Source: a virus. Taken from it: a DNA stretch of 32,282 nucleotides. Positions within the stretch are counted from its first letter, which is position 1. Every line of letters begins with the position of its first letter. The stretch is taken from positions 1-32,282 of IMG/VR virus record IMGVR_UViG_3300004154_000029. One strand, 5' to 3'. Below are positions 1-8,936 of this stretch, piece after piece. Both the position numbers and the translations under genes were made by a program. The notes below the pieces were generated by a model. The model did no database searches and was not told where the DNA came from. It saw only the letters and a list, made by a program, of their open reading frames with translations.

Positions 1-1
1 A

Positions 2-1540
2 ACCACCACTTCGACTTCCTCGTCTACAACCACCTCCACCACCACGACATCAACCTCGTCGACCACAACTACGTCAACTTCGACAACCACCACTTCTACA
101 TCTTCTTCAACTAGTAGCACTACATCAACGACTACCACATTACCAGCGACATGTATCGTAGATCAACATCAGGACAATGTTAGTGCTGGTTGGTATATCG
201 GAATTGCTGGGGCAGAAAAACTGGCACAATCTTTTACACCATCCGTTAGTGGAAAAATTTGTCACTTCAAAGCTAAATTATCTGTTTATTTTGGAGATCC
301 AGCGGACAACATGGTATTTAGTGTATATAGTGATAGTTCTGATTCTCCTGGGACATTACTTGGAAGTGCTGATAATCAATGGCCAGCCACATCAATTGTT
401 GACTATGCTGGGATAACAACCTGTGGATTTTCGTTTTCTGATGGTCCGAATTTGACGTCTGGGACGAAGTATTGGGGTGTTTTATCTAGGTCTGGTGTTC
501 TTGATGATAATAACTACTATATAGCACATTCATACACTGATGAAGTAACTGATCCATACACTGGTGGTAGTGCAAAAAGTCTTGATGGTGTCACATGGTA
601 TGGCGTTCCGTTTGATGGGTATACAGATTTATGGTTTGCAGAATACTACGATACAACTACAGCAACAACTACTTCTACCTCTACTACCACAACGTCTACA
701 TCGACTTCTTCTTCGACCACGACTTCAACCACGACAACATCTACTTCTAGTACGACCTCTACATCCAGTAGTACCACAACAACATCCACTTCTACCTCAA
801 CAACAACCACGTCAACTTCGACCTCATCATCAACCACCACGACTTTGACCAGTTCCACTTCTTCGACAAGTACAACTACAACGCAGTCAGTTACTACCTC
901 CACCAGTACCACTACGACGAGCACGTCGTCAACAACGACTACATCGACTAGTAGTTCGACAACCACAACTTCCACCTCAACTTCCAGTAGCACAACGACG
1001 ACGAGCACGTCGTCAACAACCTCTACCTCTAGTAGTACAACAACAACGAGTACTTCTACCTCCAGCAGTACGACGACAACTTCAACCAGTACTTCTAGCA
1101 CGACTTCTACCACCACAACCTCGACCTCTACCTCTAGTACGAGTTCGACTTCCACGTCTTCTTCTAGTTCCACGACGACAACATCCACCTCGACATCTTC
1201 CTCTACGACGACCACTAGCACAAGCACGTCCTCTTCAACCTCGACGACTACGACCAGTACAAGTACTTCTACCTCGTCTTCTACGACCACGACTTCGACA
1301 TCTACCTCGTCTTCAACCACTACCTCGACTAGCACCACTACAACATCGACCTCGACTTCATCATCAACAAGTAGCACAACGAGTACTTCGTCAACCACTA
1401 GCACCTCAACAACTACAACATTTGAATACTATGGGTCTATAGATGGGTATGAAATGCCGTCGGGTTCAGTTAGTGAATATATGACACCTACTGGAGGTAT
1501 CGACGAGCCACAAACTCCATCTGGATCGGTCGAGTGGTAG
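2..1540 (+). CDS. Thr/Ser-rich virion or fibre protein, 5' end cut by the window
   Basis: The frame is open from base 2, so the first in-frame ATG (311) is internal and the gene starts upstream. The order is a Thr/Ser tract (bases 2 to about 150), a globular beta domain (about 150-650), a second Thr/Ser tract of about 256 residues (653-1420) and a 39-residue tail with the near-repeats YEMPSGSVSEY, YMTPTGG and PQTPSGSVEW. The globular part (AQSFTPSVSGKI, NLTSGTKYWGVL) resembles the jelly-roll 'choice-of-anchor' class of surface domains. Long Thr/Ser linkers joining such modules are seen in phage and metagenomic surface proteins. The adjoining tail genes favour a virion fibre or adhesin. The role is inferred from context; the open frame is seen directly. 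Confidence 0.75.
   Translation, partial: TTTSTSSSTTTSTTTTSTSSTTTTSTSTTTTSTSSSTSSTTSTTTTLPATCIVDQHQDNVSAGWYIGIAGAEKLAQSFTPSVSGKICHFKAKLSVYFGDPADNMVFSVYSDSSDSPGTLLGSADNQWPATSIVDYAGITTCGFSFSDGPNLTSGTKYWGVLSRSGVLDDNNYYIAHSYTDEVTDPYTGGSAKSLDGVTWYGVPFDGYTDLWFAEYYDTTTATTTSTSTTTTSTSTSSSTTTSTTTTSTSSTTSTSSSTTTTSTSTSTTTTSTSTSSSTTTTLTSSTSSTSTTTTQSVTTSTSTTTTSTSSTTTTSTSSSTTTTSTSTSSSTTTTSTSSTTSTSSSTTTTSTSTSSSTTTTSTSTSSTTSTTTTSTSTSSTSSTSTSSSSSTTTTSTSTSSSTTTTSTSTSSSTSTTTTSTSTSTSSSTTTTSTSTSSSTTTSTSTTTTSTSTSSSTSSTTSTSSTTSTSTTTTFEYYGSIDGYEMPSGSVSEYMTPTGGIDEPQTPSGSVEW
653..1420 (+). repeat. Long Thr/Ser low-complexity tract
   Basis: About 256 consecutive codons encode almost only Thr and Ser, in TTTTSTSTSSS-like runs. 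The codons are mixed: ACA, ACC, ACG, ACT, TCA, TCC, TCG, TCT, AGT and AGC all occur, so the protein is repetitive while the DNA has few long perfect repeats. Related tracts are at 2 to about 150 and 3062-3157. An antisense frame also lacks stops here (646-1404), but this is a by-product of composition. Confidence 0.9.
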
Positions 1541-1562
1541 TAAATGTAATATAATTAATTAT

Positions 1563-2861
1563 ATGAGACGATTATTAATCCGCAACCCAGATCTTAAAAA
1601 CGAGGAGAGAGTTTTTTTATCATCTGCCTATGCGGTAGCCGACGGGACATCAGTATCAGTTGTAAATAGTTTCGCACTAGCAGATAACACCTTTGGAGTT
1701 TTTGGAAACCCAGGTGAAGAAAAGACTGAGGTAAAACTAATTAGTACCATTGTCAGCAGGACAAGTATTACATTAGCATCGGCTCTTAGTTTCCCTCACC
1801 CCAAAGACACTGTAATTATCAGAACTCCCTGGGACCAGGTAGAAATATCTCGTTATACATCTGGGGCATGGTCTATAATCTCGACATCAGGACTTCAATT
1901 CGATAAACAATTTACTGTATATATTGATTATGATGGTGTAGCAACTGATAGCTATAGATGGAGATTTGTTAATAGCAACCTCAGTGACTACTCAGAGTAT
2001 TCACCTACATTTAGTGGAGGTGGATTCGAAAGGAACCAGGCAGGACAAATTGTACAGAATATAAGAAAAGTAACAAAAACTGATGGTGACACTAAAACAG
2101 TAACCGACATCGAGCTATTAAGACAAGTAAACACCGCCCAAGAAATAATCTATGCTACAAGAAGAGATTGGTGGTTTTTGAGATTTCCAACAGATCATTC
2201 TCTAACTACGACTGGTGATACATATTCATACAACCTAGACCTTCTCGGTGCTGGTACGGCAGGATTACCGGCTGCTGGATATAATCTTGGATACATCAAG
2301 AATATTAAGTATCAACTAAATGACGGTGCTAGTAATGACTGGTGGAACTTAGTTTTCAAAAGCGAAGTAGAATTTGACGACTTAATTAGAGACAAGGATA
2401 GGACATCTGACGACGAAGTGAAAGTATATACACTTAGACCAGGTGACTCCAGCTCGAAGAATGGATATCTGGAAGTGTATCCCACACCAAAGACAACTGG
2501 ATACGGTACATTTTACATTGACGGATTCCAAAAACCAGACGACCTAGACGACTTCTCTGATGAAACTCTTATCCCTGTCCCATCAGTGCTAGAACTATTT
2601 GGAATCTCATATGTCGAGAGGATCAGGGGCAATGACACCAAGGCTGAATACTATGAGGAACTATTCTATGGACCTGCACCAGATGCAGAGGACCGTAGAA
2701 GACTAACTGGAATTGCACTACTTGAACAACTAAACGATCAAAAACGACCCACAACTCAGCCCAGACAACTAGTTAAGTTCATGGGACAAAGAGGCCTCAG
2801 AAGATTGTATGGTGATTCAAGGAGATCAAGTAGAGACTACCTAGCCGAAAATTATTTCTAA
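1563..2861 (+). CDS. Virion structural protein, probable adaptor or head-closure protein
   Basis: This 432-residue protein has no clear catalytic motif. The N-terminal ~150 residues are beta-rich. A helical segment from about residue 175 (IELLRQVNTAQEIIYATRRDWWFLRF) and the region ending in a 'tail' rich in Arg (RGLRRLYGDSRRSSRDYLAENYF) resemble adaptor-type connector proteins of podoviruses, which sit below the portal. The start ATG follows a TATAAT box by seven bases and has no Shine-Dalgarno. The gene lies 22 bp after the Thr/Ser-rich protein and 9 bp before the next gene, in one plus-strand run. The assignment is tentative and rests on context and general layout. Confidence 0.5.
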   Translation: MRRLLIRNPDLKNEERVFLSSAYAVADGTSVSVVNSFALADNTFGVFGNPGEEKTEVKLISTIVSRTSITLASALSFPHPKDTVIIRTPWDQVEISRYTSGAWSIISTSGLQFDKQFTVYIDYDGVATDSYRWRFVNSNLSDYSEYSPTFSGGGFERNQAGQIVQNIRKVTKTDGDTKTVTDIELLRQVNTAQEIIYATRRDWWFLRFPTDHSLTTTGDTYSYNLDLLGAGTAGLPAAGYNLGYIKNIKYQLNDGASNDWWNLVFKSEVEFDDLIRDKDRTSDDEVKVYTLRPGDSSSKNGYLEVYPTPKTTGYGTFYIDGFQKPDDLDDFSDETLIPVPSVLELFGISYVERIRGNDTKAEYYEELFYGPAPDAEDRRRLTGIALLEQLNDQKRPTTQPRQLVKFMGQRGLRRLYGDSRRSSRDYLAENYF

Positions 2862-2870
2862 TTAAAAACT

Positions 2871-3161
2871 ATGCCCGAAACAGCTAAAGACGCCAGCGAA
2901 AAAGTCTTTCCCATAGAGGATATGAGTGGTGGCATGCAGGCCGCAACTACCCCATTTATGAGACAGGCAAACCAAATCGCCGAATCGCAAAATGCAGATT
3001 ACGGTGAAATCGGTGGTGTTGGAAAGTCTGCTGGCTACTCCCAGAGGGCAAATGACTTAACAAGTACCAGCTCGACATCCACGTCGTCTTCTACTACAAC
3101 TACATCGACATCCACATCAACGTCATCTAGTACTTCAACGTCAACAACTACTACAGCATAA
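2871..3161 (+). CDS. Short tail protein with Thr/Ser tail; apparent N-terminal piece of the next gene
   Basis: The protein has 96 residues. Residues 1-63 carry an 'SGGMQAATTPFMRQANQIAE' stretch followed by an NADYGEIGGVGKSAGYSQ motif, the type of sequence that opens the long tail-closure proteins of podovirus-like phages (D.SGG...N...DFGE.G...KR.GY). It then runs into about 33 Thr/Ser residues and stops. Its TAA overlaps the ATG of the 527-residue tail protein by one base (TAATG), so translation is probably coupled. The start context is a 15-base string (TAATTAAAAACTATG) that recurs exactly at the RNA ligase start. Either the family's single protein is split here or the tract allows a frameshift fusion. 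Confidence 0.65.
   Translation: MPETAKDASEKVFPIEDMSGGMQAATTPFMRQANQIAESQNADYGEIGGVGKSAGYSQRANDLTSTSSTSTSSSTTTTSTSTSTSSSTSTSTTTTA
3062..3157 (+). repeat. Short Thr/Ser tract at a gene junction
   Basis: About 32 codons of Thr/Ser end the 96-residue protein just before a TAATG stop/start overlap. The downstream gene's frame is closed by a TAG at 3128-3130, so a frameshift joining the two proteins could only happen in the last 30 bases of the tract. No classical slippery heptamer is visible there. Confidence 0.8.
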
Positions 3162-4744
3162 TGGCAAATGTCGAATCAATCATTGGTTTCAACAGAATAA
3201 TACCAACAGAGATAAATAAACTGTTGGCCGCATATGGTAATGATGTCATAGACCTTGATGCTGGCACTGGATACGGATTGAACTTAACTAACTCAGATGA
3301 ATCGGTAATGAGACAAATGCTTGATAGTGTTTTCTATCAGGATTACGCCAAAGCCCCCATAACCTTCAACGGCGTCTCCTGGAGCAAGAAACATGTATCT
3401 AATCCCCCCATTGCTAAAAGCATGTTTCCCTTTAAAAACAGAATGTATCTGGGGTACTGTGCTTTTAATTATGCCGGTGATGCTACAAGTGTATTGCAAG
3501 ACCAAGATGGAAATACATTGATATATCCATCCAGAGTATTTTATCCTGAATTACCAACAGCATCCTCTTCTGCCTCCAGAGCTGACAGTATCAAGTGGGG
3601 ACTCGAGTGGGGCACAAATGGAAAGATAAATGCAAACTCAGACATTTTTATGATTGCCTCTCCAGTAGGTAGACAGAACTTTGAAGACAATGGCATAAAA
3701 GTAGGAGATCCATTATTTATAACCAAGGCAACTTCTGCCAGTACTGTTGGAAAATATACAATACTAGAAGTAAAAAGCCCATACTCTGTCAGATTAGACA
3801 AAACATTTGATACTGCTGATACATCCGTCCATTTTTGGTCTGGATCTAATTGGTTTGATGTGGGAGAAGACAACGGAGATTATCACATGGGGTTTGAGGA
3901 AAACGATGATGCCCTACTAAACTTTAAAAGATTTTCATTATGGCGGTACAACATTAGTTCTATAAAGAAAATTAGCAATGCTCCTGGGACGACATCAAGA
4001 AAGTCTGTAATTACTATAGGCCGTTATACATTCTACTTTCATGGATCAAATACAAATACAAGAAGGACGGGTATATGGATGTATTCTGGCGGTAATTCTG
4101 TACTAGCAACTAGAGGAATTCAGGACTACATTGATGGTATACCAGCCAGCTCATACGACGATGCTGTAGCTTGGCAGGAGGGTACTAAGTTGAGGATGTT
4201 TGTGGGAACTGTCACTAACGTACCAAAAGATATTTCAATGACCAACGCCGTTATTACTTATGACACTGAGGGTGGGCAAATTGACATTGGGCCTATTGCT
4301 GATGTCGTTACATGCTCAACTCGCTTTGTGGAATCCAGTGCTGAAAAAATGTTTATCGGTACATCCGATGGTGAGGTAATGGAGACTCCAAGCGGTAACG
4401 ATCACAATGGTACACCTATAGAATGGTCAATGACATTGGGCCATAGATATCCCAGTGGCAGTGAAGTGATAAATGAGTTCACTAGAGTTCAGATAGTTTC
4501 CAGTGGCGGCAGAGGGATAGGCGTGTCTTATAAACTACTTGGAACGCCAGATGATGACGACGATAAATGGAATCCAATAGGAGATATTTCCCACAATAAC
4601 CAGGAACTTATAATTCCAGGGAACCACTCAATGGCCAAAGGAATTGACATAAAACTCTACAGTTCCGATGGAAATGCAAATAACTATAGGATAAGAAAAA
4701 TAAGTATTTTCTATGTCCCCAGATCAACAAATAATAGAGTATAA
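3161..4744 (+). CDS. Tail tubular or stabilisation-type virion protein
   Basis: This 527-residue, mostly beta-strand protein has repeating short blades such as GRYTFYFHGSNT, RTGIWMYSGGNSVLATRGIQDYID, GTKLRMFVGTV and EKMFIGTSDGEVME. This is the look of the propeller-like tail closure proteins (T7 tail tubular B or P22 gp10 type) in podoviruses. The usual N-terminal SGG..N..YG.....GY segment is missing and sits instead in the preceding small gene, which overlaps by one base. The next gene follows after 2 bp. The propeller reading is inference from repeat appearance and gene order. Confidence 0.55.
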   Translation: MANVESIIGFNRIIPTEINKLLAAYGNDVIDLDAGTGYGLNLTNSDESVMRQMLDSVFYQDYAKAPITFNGVSWSKKHVSNPPIAKSMFPFKNRMYLGYCAFNYAGDATSVLQDQDGNTLIYPSRVFYPELPTASSSASRADSIKWGLEWGTNGKINANSDIFMIASPVGRQNFEDNGIKVGDPLFITKATSASTVGKYTILEVKSPYSVRLDKTFDTADTSVHFWSGSNWFDVGEDNGDYHMGFEENDDALLNFKRFSLWRYNISSIKKISNAPGTTSRKSVITIGRYTFYFHGSNTNTRRTGIWMYSGGNSVLATRGIQDYIDGIPASSYDDAVAWQEGTKLRMFVGTVTNVPKDISMTNAVITYDTEGGQIDIGPIADVVTCSTRFVESSAEKMFIGTSDGEVMETPSGNDHNGTPIEWSMTLGHRYPSGSEVINEFTRVQIVSSGGRGIGVSYKLLGTPDDDDDKWNPIGDISHNNQELIIPGNHSMAKGIDIKLYSSDGNANNYRIRKISIFYVPRSTNNRV

Positions 4745-4746
4745 AC

Positions 4747-5163
4747 ATGAGCTACTTAGATTCTGGATACAATCAATTTTTCACCAGAGAGCTGTCACAG
4801 ACGGAAGAGTCAGAGAGGGAAATTAGCGAGATAGAGTTTGATACTAAATACGCAGGTATCCCAGCAGACAAACTTGTTGGCGGATCATTTAAGTCAGAAG
4901 ATGGTAGCCTAGAATTTAACCTACAGGAGGGATACTTTGTCGTGAATTCTAAACAAATAGAAAGAATTAGGATTGGCAATCTTGGTGACGAGGGGTCTGG
5001 AATGATAATTAAAGATGTAAATGGAAATGTCATATTTAAAATATCAAACATTGAAAACTACATCTCTTCACCAGATGGACAAACTAAGTTCAATTTTGAT
5101 AAAAACAGAATTGAAGTCTTTGATTTTGGCTTCTTACAAACTATTATTGGGAAAATAAAATGA
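4747..5163 (+). CDS. Small tail-region protein of unknown function
   Basis: The protein has 138 residues and no recognised family. A charged N-terminal stretch (residues 12-45, many Glu) is followed by short beta repeats (DGSLEFNLQEGYFVVN, GSGMIIKDVNGNVIFKIS) like those in fibre connectors and short tail accessory proteins. It begins 2 bp after the 527-residue tail protein and ends 1 bp before the next gene, so it belongs to the tail operon. No Shine-Dalgarno precedes its ATG. Confidence 0.6.
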   Translation: MSYLDSGYNQFFTRELSQTEESEREISEIEFDTKYAGIPADKLVGGSFKSEDGSLEFNLQEGYFVVNSKQIERIRIGNLGDEGSGMIIKDVNGNVIFKISNIENYISSPDGQTKFNFDKNRIEVFDFGFLQTIIGKIK

Positions 5164-5164
5164 C

Positions 5165-6082
5165 ATGGCAAATGAATACGATTATGTGGCTGCAAATTCT
5201 TCTAGTAACTTCTATAATTCATATTATACAGAGACACCAAATTTAACTTTTAACGCAGGAAAGATCGGAAGTAGCGGCAGCGATGGAGCATTAAGATTTA
5301 CTGGAGTGACGATTCCACAAGGTGAGGATATTGTTACCGCATCTCTAAACTTATACAGGGATTCGTCTAATGATGCCAGTAATGGAGACCTCACTCTATA
5401 TGTCGCTGGTATTGATGAAGATAATACATCTGCTTTTAGCGGTAGTCCAATGGGAAGATCTCGGACAACAGCTTCATATACACATACTATAGGTCTACCA
5501 TCAGTCAATAATGGAATTGGTTTAGATGTTACTGACTGCGTTCAGGAAATAGTCGATCGTTCTGGCTGGTCAAGTGGGAACGCAATGGGGTTTGTAGTAC
5601 TAGATAACGCATCTCAAACAAATGTGAATATAAATGATACGATGCTGGGAACCAATAGCTATTTAACCGTCTTACAAGATGCCAGACCAGACTTCACTCC
5701 AACACCAATCAAGTTAAATGCAAGTACTTCCGTTCCAGAAAACACTCATGGAATTATAATTGCAAAGAGTGGTAAAACTGCTGACTTATCTAAGTTTAAT
5801 GAATTAAACTTTACCAATATTAGACACATTCTAAAGGCAAAAATATTTGGGAATATAGGTAGAAATGTTGACAAGGTGCATGGATTTGGATACATGCCAA
5901 TGTTTTCATCCTATGTAATTTTTAACGGAGAGGCCTTTAAAAATCCTATTTTAAATGGTTATGGTGGTGGCGGACAAACAAATCAATACGATTTTTATGC
6001 AATGGTTGATCCTAACTTCGGAGTCGGAGAATCAGTTGACCAGTTTTATTATGTGTTTGTAGATGACTTCTTTTCAATATGA
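5165..6082 (+). CDS. Tail fibre or receptor-binding protein with jelly-roll domain
   Basis: In this 305-residue protein, residues 40-170 (ALRFTGVTIPQGEDIVTASL, then LDVTDCVQEIVDRSGWSSGNAMGFVVLDN) match the general pattern of carbohydrate-binding-like jelly-roll domains often found in phage fibres. From residue 195 a module begins with HGIIIAKSGKTADLSKFNELNF. The same kind of module occurs twice in the next gene, suggesting a shared fibre repeat or attachment unit. Residues 260-305 are Gly- and aromatic-rich. Its TGA overlaps the next ATG (ATGA), typical of coupled translation. A receptor-binding role is inferred. Confidence 0.55.
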   Translation: MANEYDYVAANSSSNFYNSYYTETPNLTFNAGKIGSSGSDGALRFTGVTIPQGEDIVTASLNLYRDSSNDASNGDLTLYVAGIDEDNTSAFSGSPMGRSRTTASYTHTIGLPSVNNGIGLDVTDCVQEIVDRSGWSSGNAMGFVVLDNASQTNVNINDTMLGTNSYLTVLQDARPDFTPTPIKLNASTSVPENTHGIIIAKSGKTADLSKFNELNFTNIRHILKAKIFGNIGRNVDKVHGFGYMPMFSSYVIFNGEAFKNPILNGYGGGGQTNQYDFYAMVDPNFGVGESVDQFYYVFVDDFFSI

Positions 6083-6996
6083 GTACTGCAATATCAGTTT
6101 CTAGTAGAGGTAAAGATATAGAAGTAATAAATGACAAAGATTTGTCATACAAAAGCGATTTCCTTAGTTTTAAAATTTACAAGAAAGGTTTTATCTCGGG
6201 AACCACTGATGGGTCTGGAAATAAGACGATTAGAATTGCTCATGGATTAAACTTCACACCGACGTTTAGAGTATGGAGACTTGGCACTGCTTCACTACTA
6301 AAATCAAAGGTATCAGACCTGGACGCAAATAGTTACACAAATTGTTTTTTTCCAGATCCAGGTAATACCCATGAATGGATCTCCAAACATGACAAAATAG
6401 AGTGCAAGACAGATGCCGAGAATCTAATCATAACAATATCTGGGGCAGATGCCAGCACAACATACAATTTTAAATATTATATTTATTCCGATCTATCCAG
6501 ATTTTTTTCAGGTAGATCATTTAAAACAAATTCGACACATGGAATAAGTATTTCAAAAGAAGGTAAGGCGGCCGACGACGTTGAGATATATGACAAAAAC
6601 TTTTCCAGTGAGTTTGATTATTTAAAATATAATCCATACAAGAAAACTACAGCCAAACTTAGTTTACCAGCACTGTTTGGTAGCACAAGAACAGATCCTC
6701 TACCAGAAGAAATGACCTATGTTGATATTTTCCATTATCAGAAGTTTCCCCCCAACTACCTTGTATTTATAGAATTCAACAATTATTTGTTGGAGGAGCC
6801 TTATCAACAATATAACGGGGAATTTGGAGCTGTCTGCTCAAAGACGTCTAGTTTCTGTGATAAGGATAGAATTAGAATATCGTGGTGGAGGCAGGCTGAT
6901 GCTAATGGTACTGCCCCATTTGTTGACCCAATAGAATTTATTGCATCGTCATTAACTTTTAGAGTTATTATTTTTGACGAAGACCTCAGACTCTAA
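6079..6996 (+). CDS. Tail fibre-type protein with two copies of the HGI..GK module
   Basis: The 305-residue protein starts inside the stop of the preceding fibre gene (ATGA overlap). Residues 4-37 (AISVSSRGKDIEVINDKDLS) and 154-190 (HGISISKEGKAADDVEIYDK) are two diverged copies of one module, and a third is in the preceding gene (from residue 195). Between them is a beta domain (KTIRIAHGLNFTPTFRVWRL), a pattern common in phage fibre tips where HGL.F.P contacts are repeated. The C-terminal third is aromatic-rich. Paralogous fibre genes in tandem suggest duplication and divergence of receptor-binding modules. Confidence 0.5.
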   Translation: MSTAISVSSRGKDIEVINDKDLSYKSDFLSFKIYKKGFISGTTDGSGNKTIRIAHGLNFTPTFRVWRLGTASLLKSKVSDLDANSYTNCFFPDPGNTHEWISKHDKIECKTDAENLIITISGADASTTYNFKYYIYSDLSRFFSGRSFKTNSTHGISISKEGKAADDVEIYDKNFSSEFDYLKYNPYKKTTAKLSLPALFGSTRTDPLPEEMTYVDIFHYQKFPPNYLVFIEFNNYLLEEPYQQYNGEFGAVCSKTSSFCDKDRIRISWWRQADANGTAPFVDPIEFIASSLTFRVIIFDEDLRL

Positions 6997-7044
6997 ATCA
7001 AAAAAAACGCATTATTTGACACCATTGTTATATAATTATATTAT

Positions 7045-8019
7045 ATGGGACAATTCTTCTCATCTATACTAGACAAAGGAAAGAACTTTATCTCTTCGTT
7101 GTTTTCTCCGGCGACCACCACAAAACCATCTTCGACAACTGGTAATAATATAGGCTCATGGTTTACTTCACAACCTCAGCAAAACTACCTCACCAACTAT
7201 ATATCTGGGGGCCAGTTACCATCGGAGAAAAAGATAATAGACCAAAGTAGGACCACAAATAATACTACAAACACATCGCAAAACAATGGTTTGGGAAACT
7301 TTTATGGGTCTTCTACCACATCATCTATCGGTGGACAAACTCAGTCGGTTACAGCAGATACAATTATCTCTGCTGCTGCCGATAATTTTAAGAAGATGGT
7401 GGACGATTTTGAGGCTAGAGGTCAAGAGTTTGACATTAGGAATCCATTCGTATTTGATGAAGTCTTACAGCAAAAGAAAACTGAGGTGTCATCCAGGTTA
7501 GATCCATACTACAACAAGATTCTCGACGACTATATTTCAGGTATAAATGTAAAAAGATCAAGAAGCCTAGAAGACGAAAAAAGAATCTTAGCAGATACAA
7601 CCCAGGATATGGACACATTTACTGGTAGGCAAAAGAGACTAACTCAGGAGGCCATCCTTGCCTCAAACGAGGGTATGGCAGACTCAAACCTATTTTTCTC
7701 AGGCAAACGCCTAAAATCATCTGGAGACATTTCTGTTAAATCTGGTGAATCACTACAAGATTTCCTAAGCACAAAAGAAAGAGGAACCAGGGATTTGAAA
7801 CTACAAACACAAAGAAACTTACAAGATTATGATTTATCCTCAAGACTTAAAAAGGAAGAGGTAACAAGAGAGAAAACATATCAAACAGAAGCTCAGGCAC
7901 TCAAAGAGGCCAATCTGGCCAGACTCACTAGGGACTTTGAAAAGTCCCAGTATGTCGGCTCGCCTTTCTCAGGCAACGCCATGAATCAGTTTGCTACTAG
8001 TTTCTCATCAATGGTATAA
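7045..8019 (+). CDS. Helical virion protein, candidate internal or ejection protein
   Basis: In this 324-residue protein, residues 1-110 are low-complexity and rich in Thr, Ser, Asn and Gln with Gly. The rest is strongly helical and highly charged (VDDFEARGQEFDIRNPFVFD, then Lys/Arg/Glu-rich heptads to about residue 300). The N-terminal MGQFFSSILDKGKNFISSLF is amphipathic. It is followed directly by two more helical proteins, so the three form a set like the internal virion (DNA-ejection) proteins of podoviruses. No enzymatic motif is seen. A TATAAT box ends eight bases before the ATG. Confidence 0.5.
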   Translation: MGQFFSSILDKGKNFISSLFSPATTTKPSSTTGNNIGSWFTSQPQQNYLTNYISGGQLPSEKKIIDQSRTTNNTTNTSQNNGLGNFYGSSTTSSIGGQTQSVTADTIISAAADNFKKMVDDFEARGQEFDIRNPFVFDEVLQQKKTEVSSRLDPYYNKILDDYISGINVKRSRSLEDEKRILADTTQDMDTFTGRQKRLTQEAILASNEGMADSNLFFSGKRLKSSGDISVKSGESLQDFLSTKERGTRDLKLQTQRNLQDYDLSSRLKKEEVTREKTYQTEAQALKEANLARLTRDFEKSQYVGSPFSGNAMNQFATSFSSMV

Positions 8020-8023
8020 ATAT

Positions 8024-8935
8024 ATGGATTACAACACCGCACTATCAACATTCGAAACAAAACAAAGAGCTGCTAACCAAGCCAGTTCAAGTGTACTAAC
8101 TCTCGGTGATGAGTTAAAACAAGTACTTAATGAAAAATTAGCTAATAGTCAATTTGTTACTGATCGTAGCAAGGCAGCAGAAGACTTCCTAACGGCTTCT
8201 GGAGCTGCACCCACTACTGTCATGCCACAGAACCAGGGCGGTGTCATACTTGACCCAGCCCAGCAGGCCAATCTCATCTCTGCTCGTCGTGCATCGGCAC
8301 TATCTCCACTCATGACTGCCAATCAGAGGTATGACCTAATGACTGGCAGTATTTCAGATATTATTGGCTCTGGCACAAAGGCGGCACAGGCACAAGCCAG
8401 CATGTTACAAGGCGAAGCTGATCTGGCAGATAAAATGCTAGATAAGATATTAAAAAGAGAAGAATTAAATATAGCAAAAAGCAAGGCGTCATCCACGGTT
8501 AGTAAACAAGTTCAGGAGATATTAGATCAAGCAAAAAGTGTCAAAGGCACAAAGGGATATGTCCAACAGGCCATTGACTTATTAAGCAGAGCAAAAGACA
8601 AGGGCATTTCTGGCGGAATTGGTAATGTTGGAATAGTTAGAGGGGCAAAGAAGAGTTTCGGTGGATTAAGTAATGAGTCCGTTCAACTCGAATATTTGTT
8701 ATCGCAAATAAACAAAAACATCTTTGAAACGGCAGGTAAGGCTTTGACTGGTACAGAGAAACAACTACTTGCCGGTGGAATACCAGAAATATACATGAAT
8801 TCAGATACATTAAAACAAATATTGCAGCAAAAGTTAACAGCACTGACTAACGAAGAAATGTCGCTTGTCACTAGCATGGTCGGTGGTGGAGAGATGACGG
8901 ATTACCAATCTGACGATGGGTTCGTCCCAGACTAA
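8024..8935 (+). CDS. Helical virion protein, second of the putative ejection set
   Basis: I chose the ATG at 8024, which follows the previous stop by 4 bp and gives MDYNTALSTFETKQRAANQ. An upstream in-frame ATG at 7991 would overlap the previous gene for no visible reason. The 303 residues are almost entirely alpha-helical and rich in Ala, Gln, Lys and Ser (LDPAQQANLISARRASALSP, GTKAAQAQASMLQGEADLAD), with no Cys or signal peptide. Composition and position match internal virion proteins that pass through the tail on infection. The function is inferred from context only. Confidence 0.5.
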   Translation: MDYNTALSTFETKQRAANQASSSVLTLGDELKQVLNEKLANSQFVTDRSKAAEDFLTASGAAPTTVMPQNQGGVILDPAQQANLISARRASALSPLMTANQRYDLMTGSISDIIGSGTKAAQAQASMLQGEADLADKMLDKILKREELNIAKSKASSTVSKQVQEILDQAKSVKGTKGYVQQAIDLLSRAKDKGISGGIGNVGIVRGAKKSFGGLSNESVQLEYLLSQINKNIFETAGKALTGTEKQLLAGGIPEIYMNSDTLKQILQQKLTALTNEEMSLVTSMVGGGEMTDYQSDDGFVPD

Positions 8936-8936
8936 T

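Noticed and set aside
646-1404. 252-codon antisense frame rich in Val, Glu and Asp
   Set aside because: It is the mirror of the Thr/Ser tract; absence of stops follows from composition.
7016-7036. TTGACA followed by TATAAT as a promoter
   Set aside because: The spacing is only 9 bp (4 bp at 32260), too short for sigma-70. Only the TATAAT-to-ATG distance is kept as a pattern.
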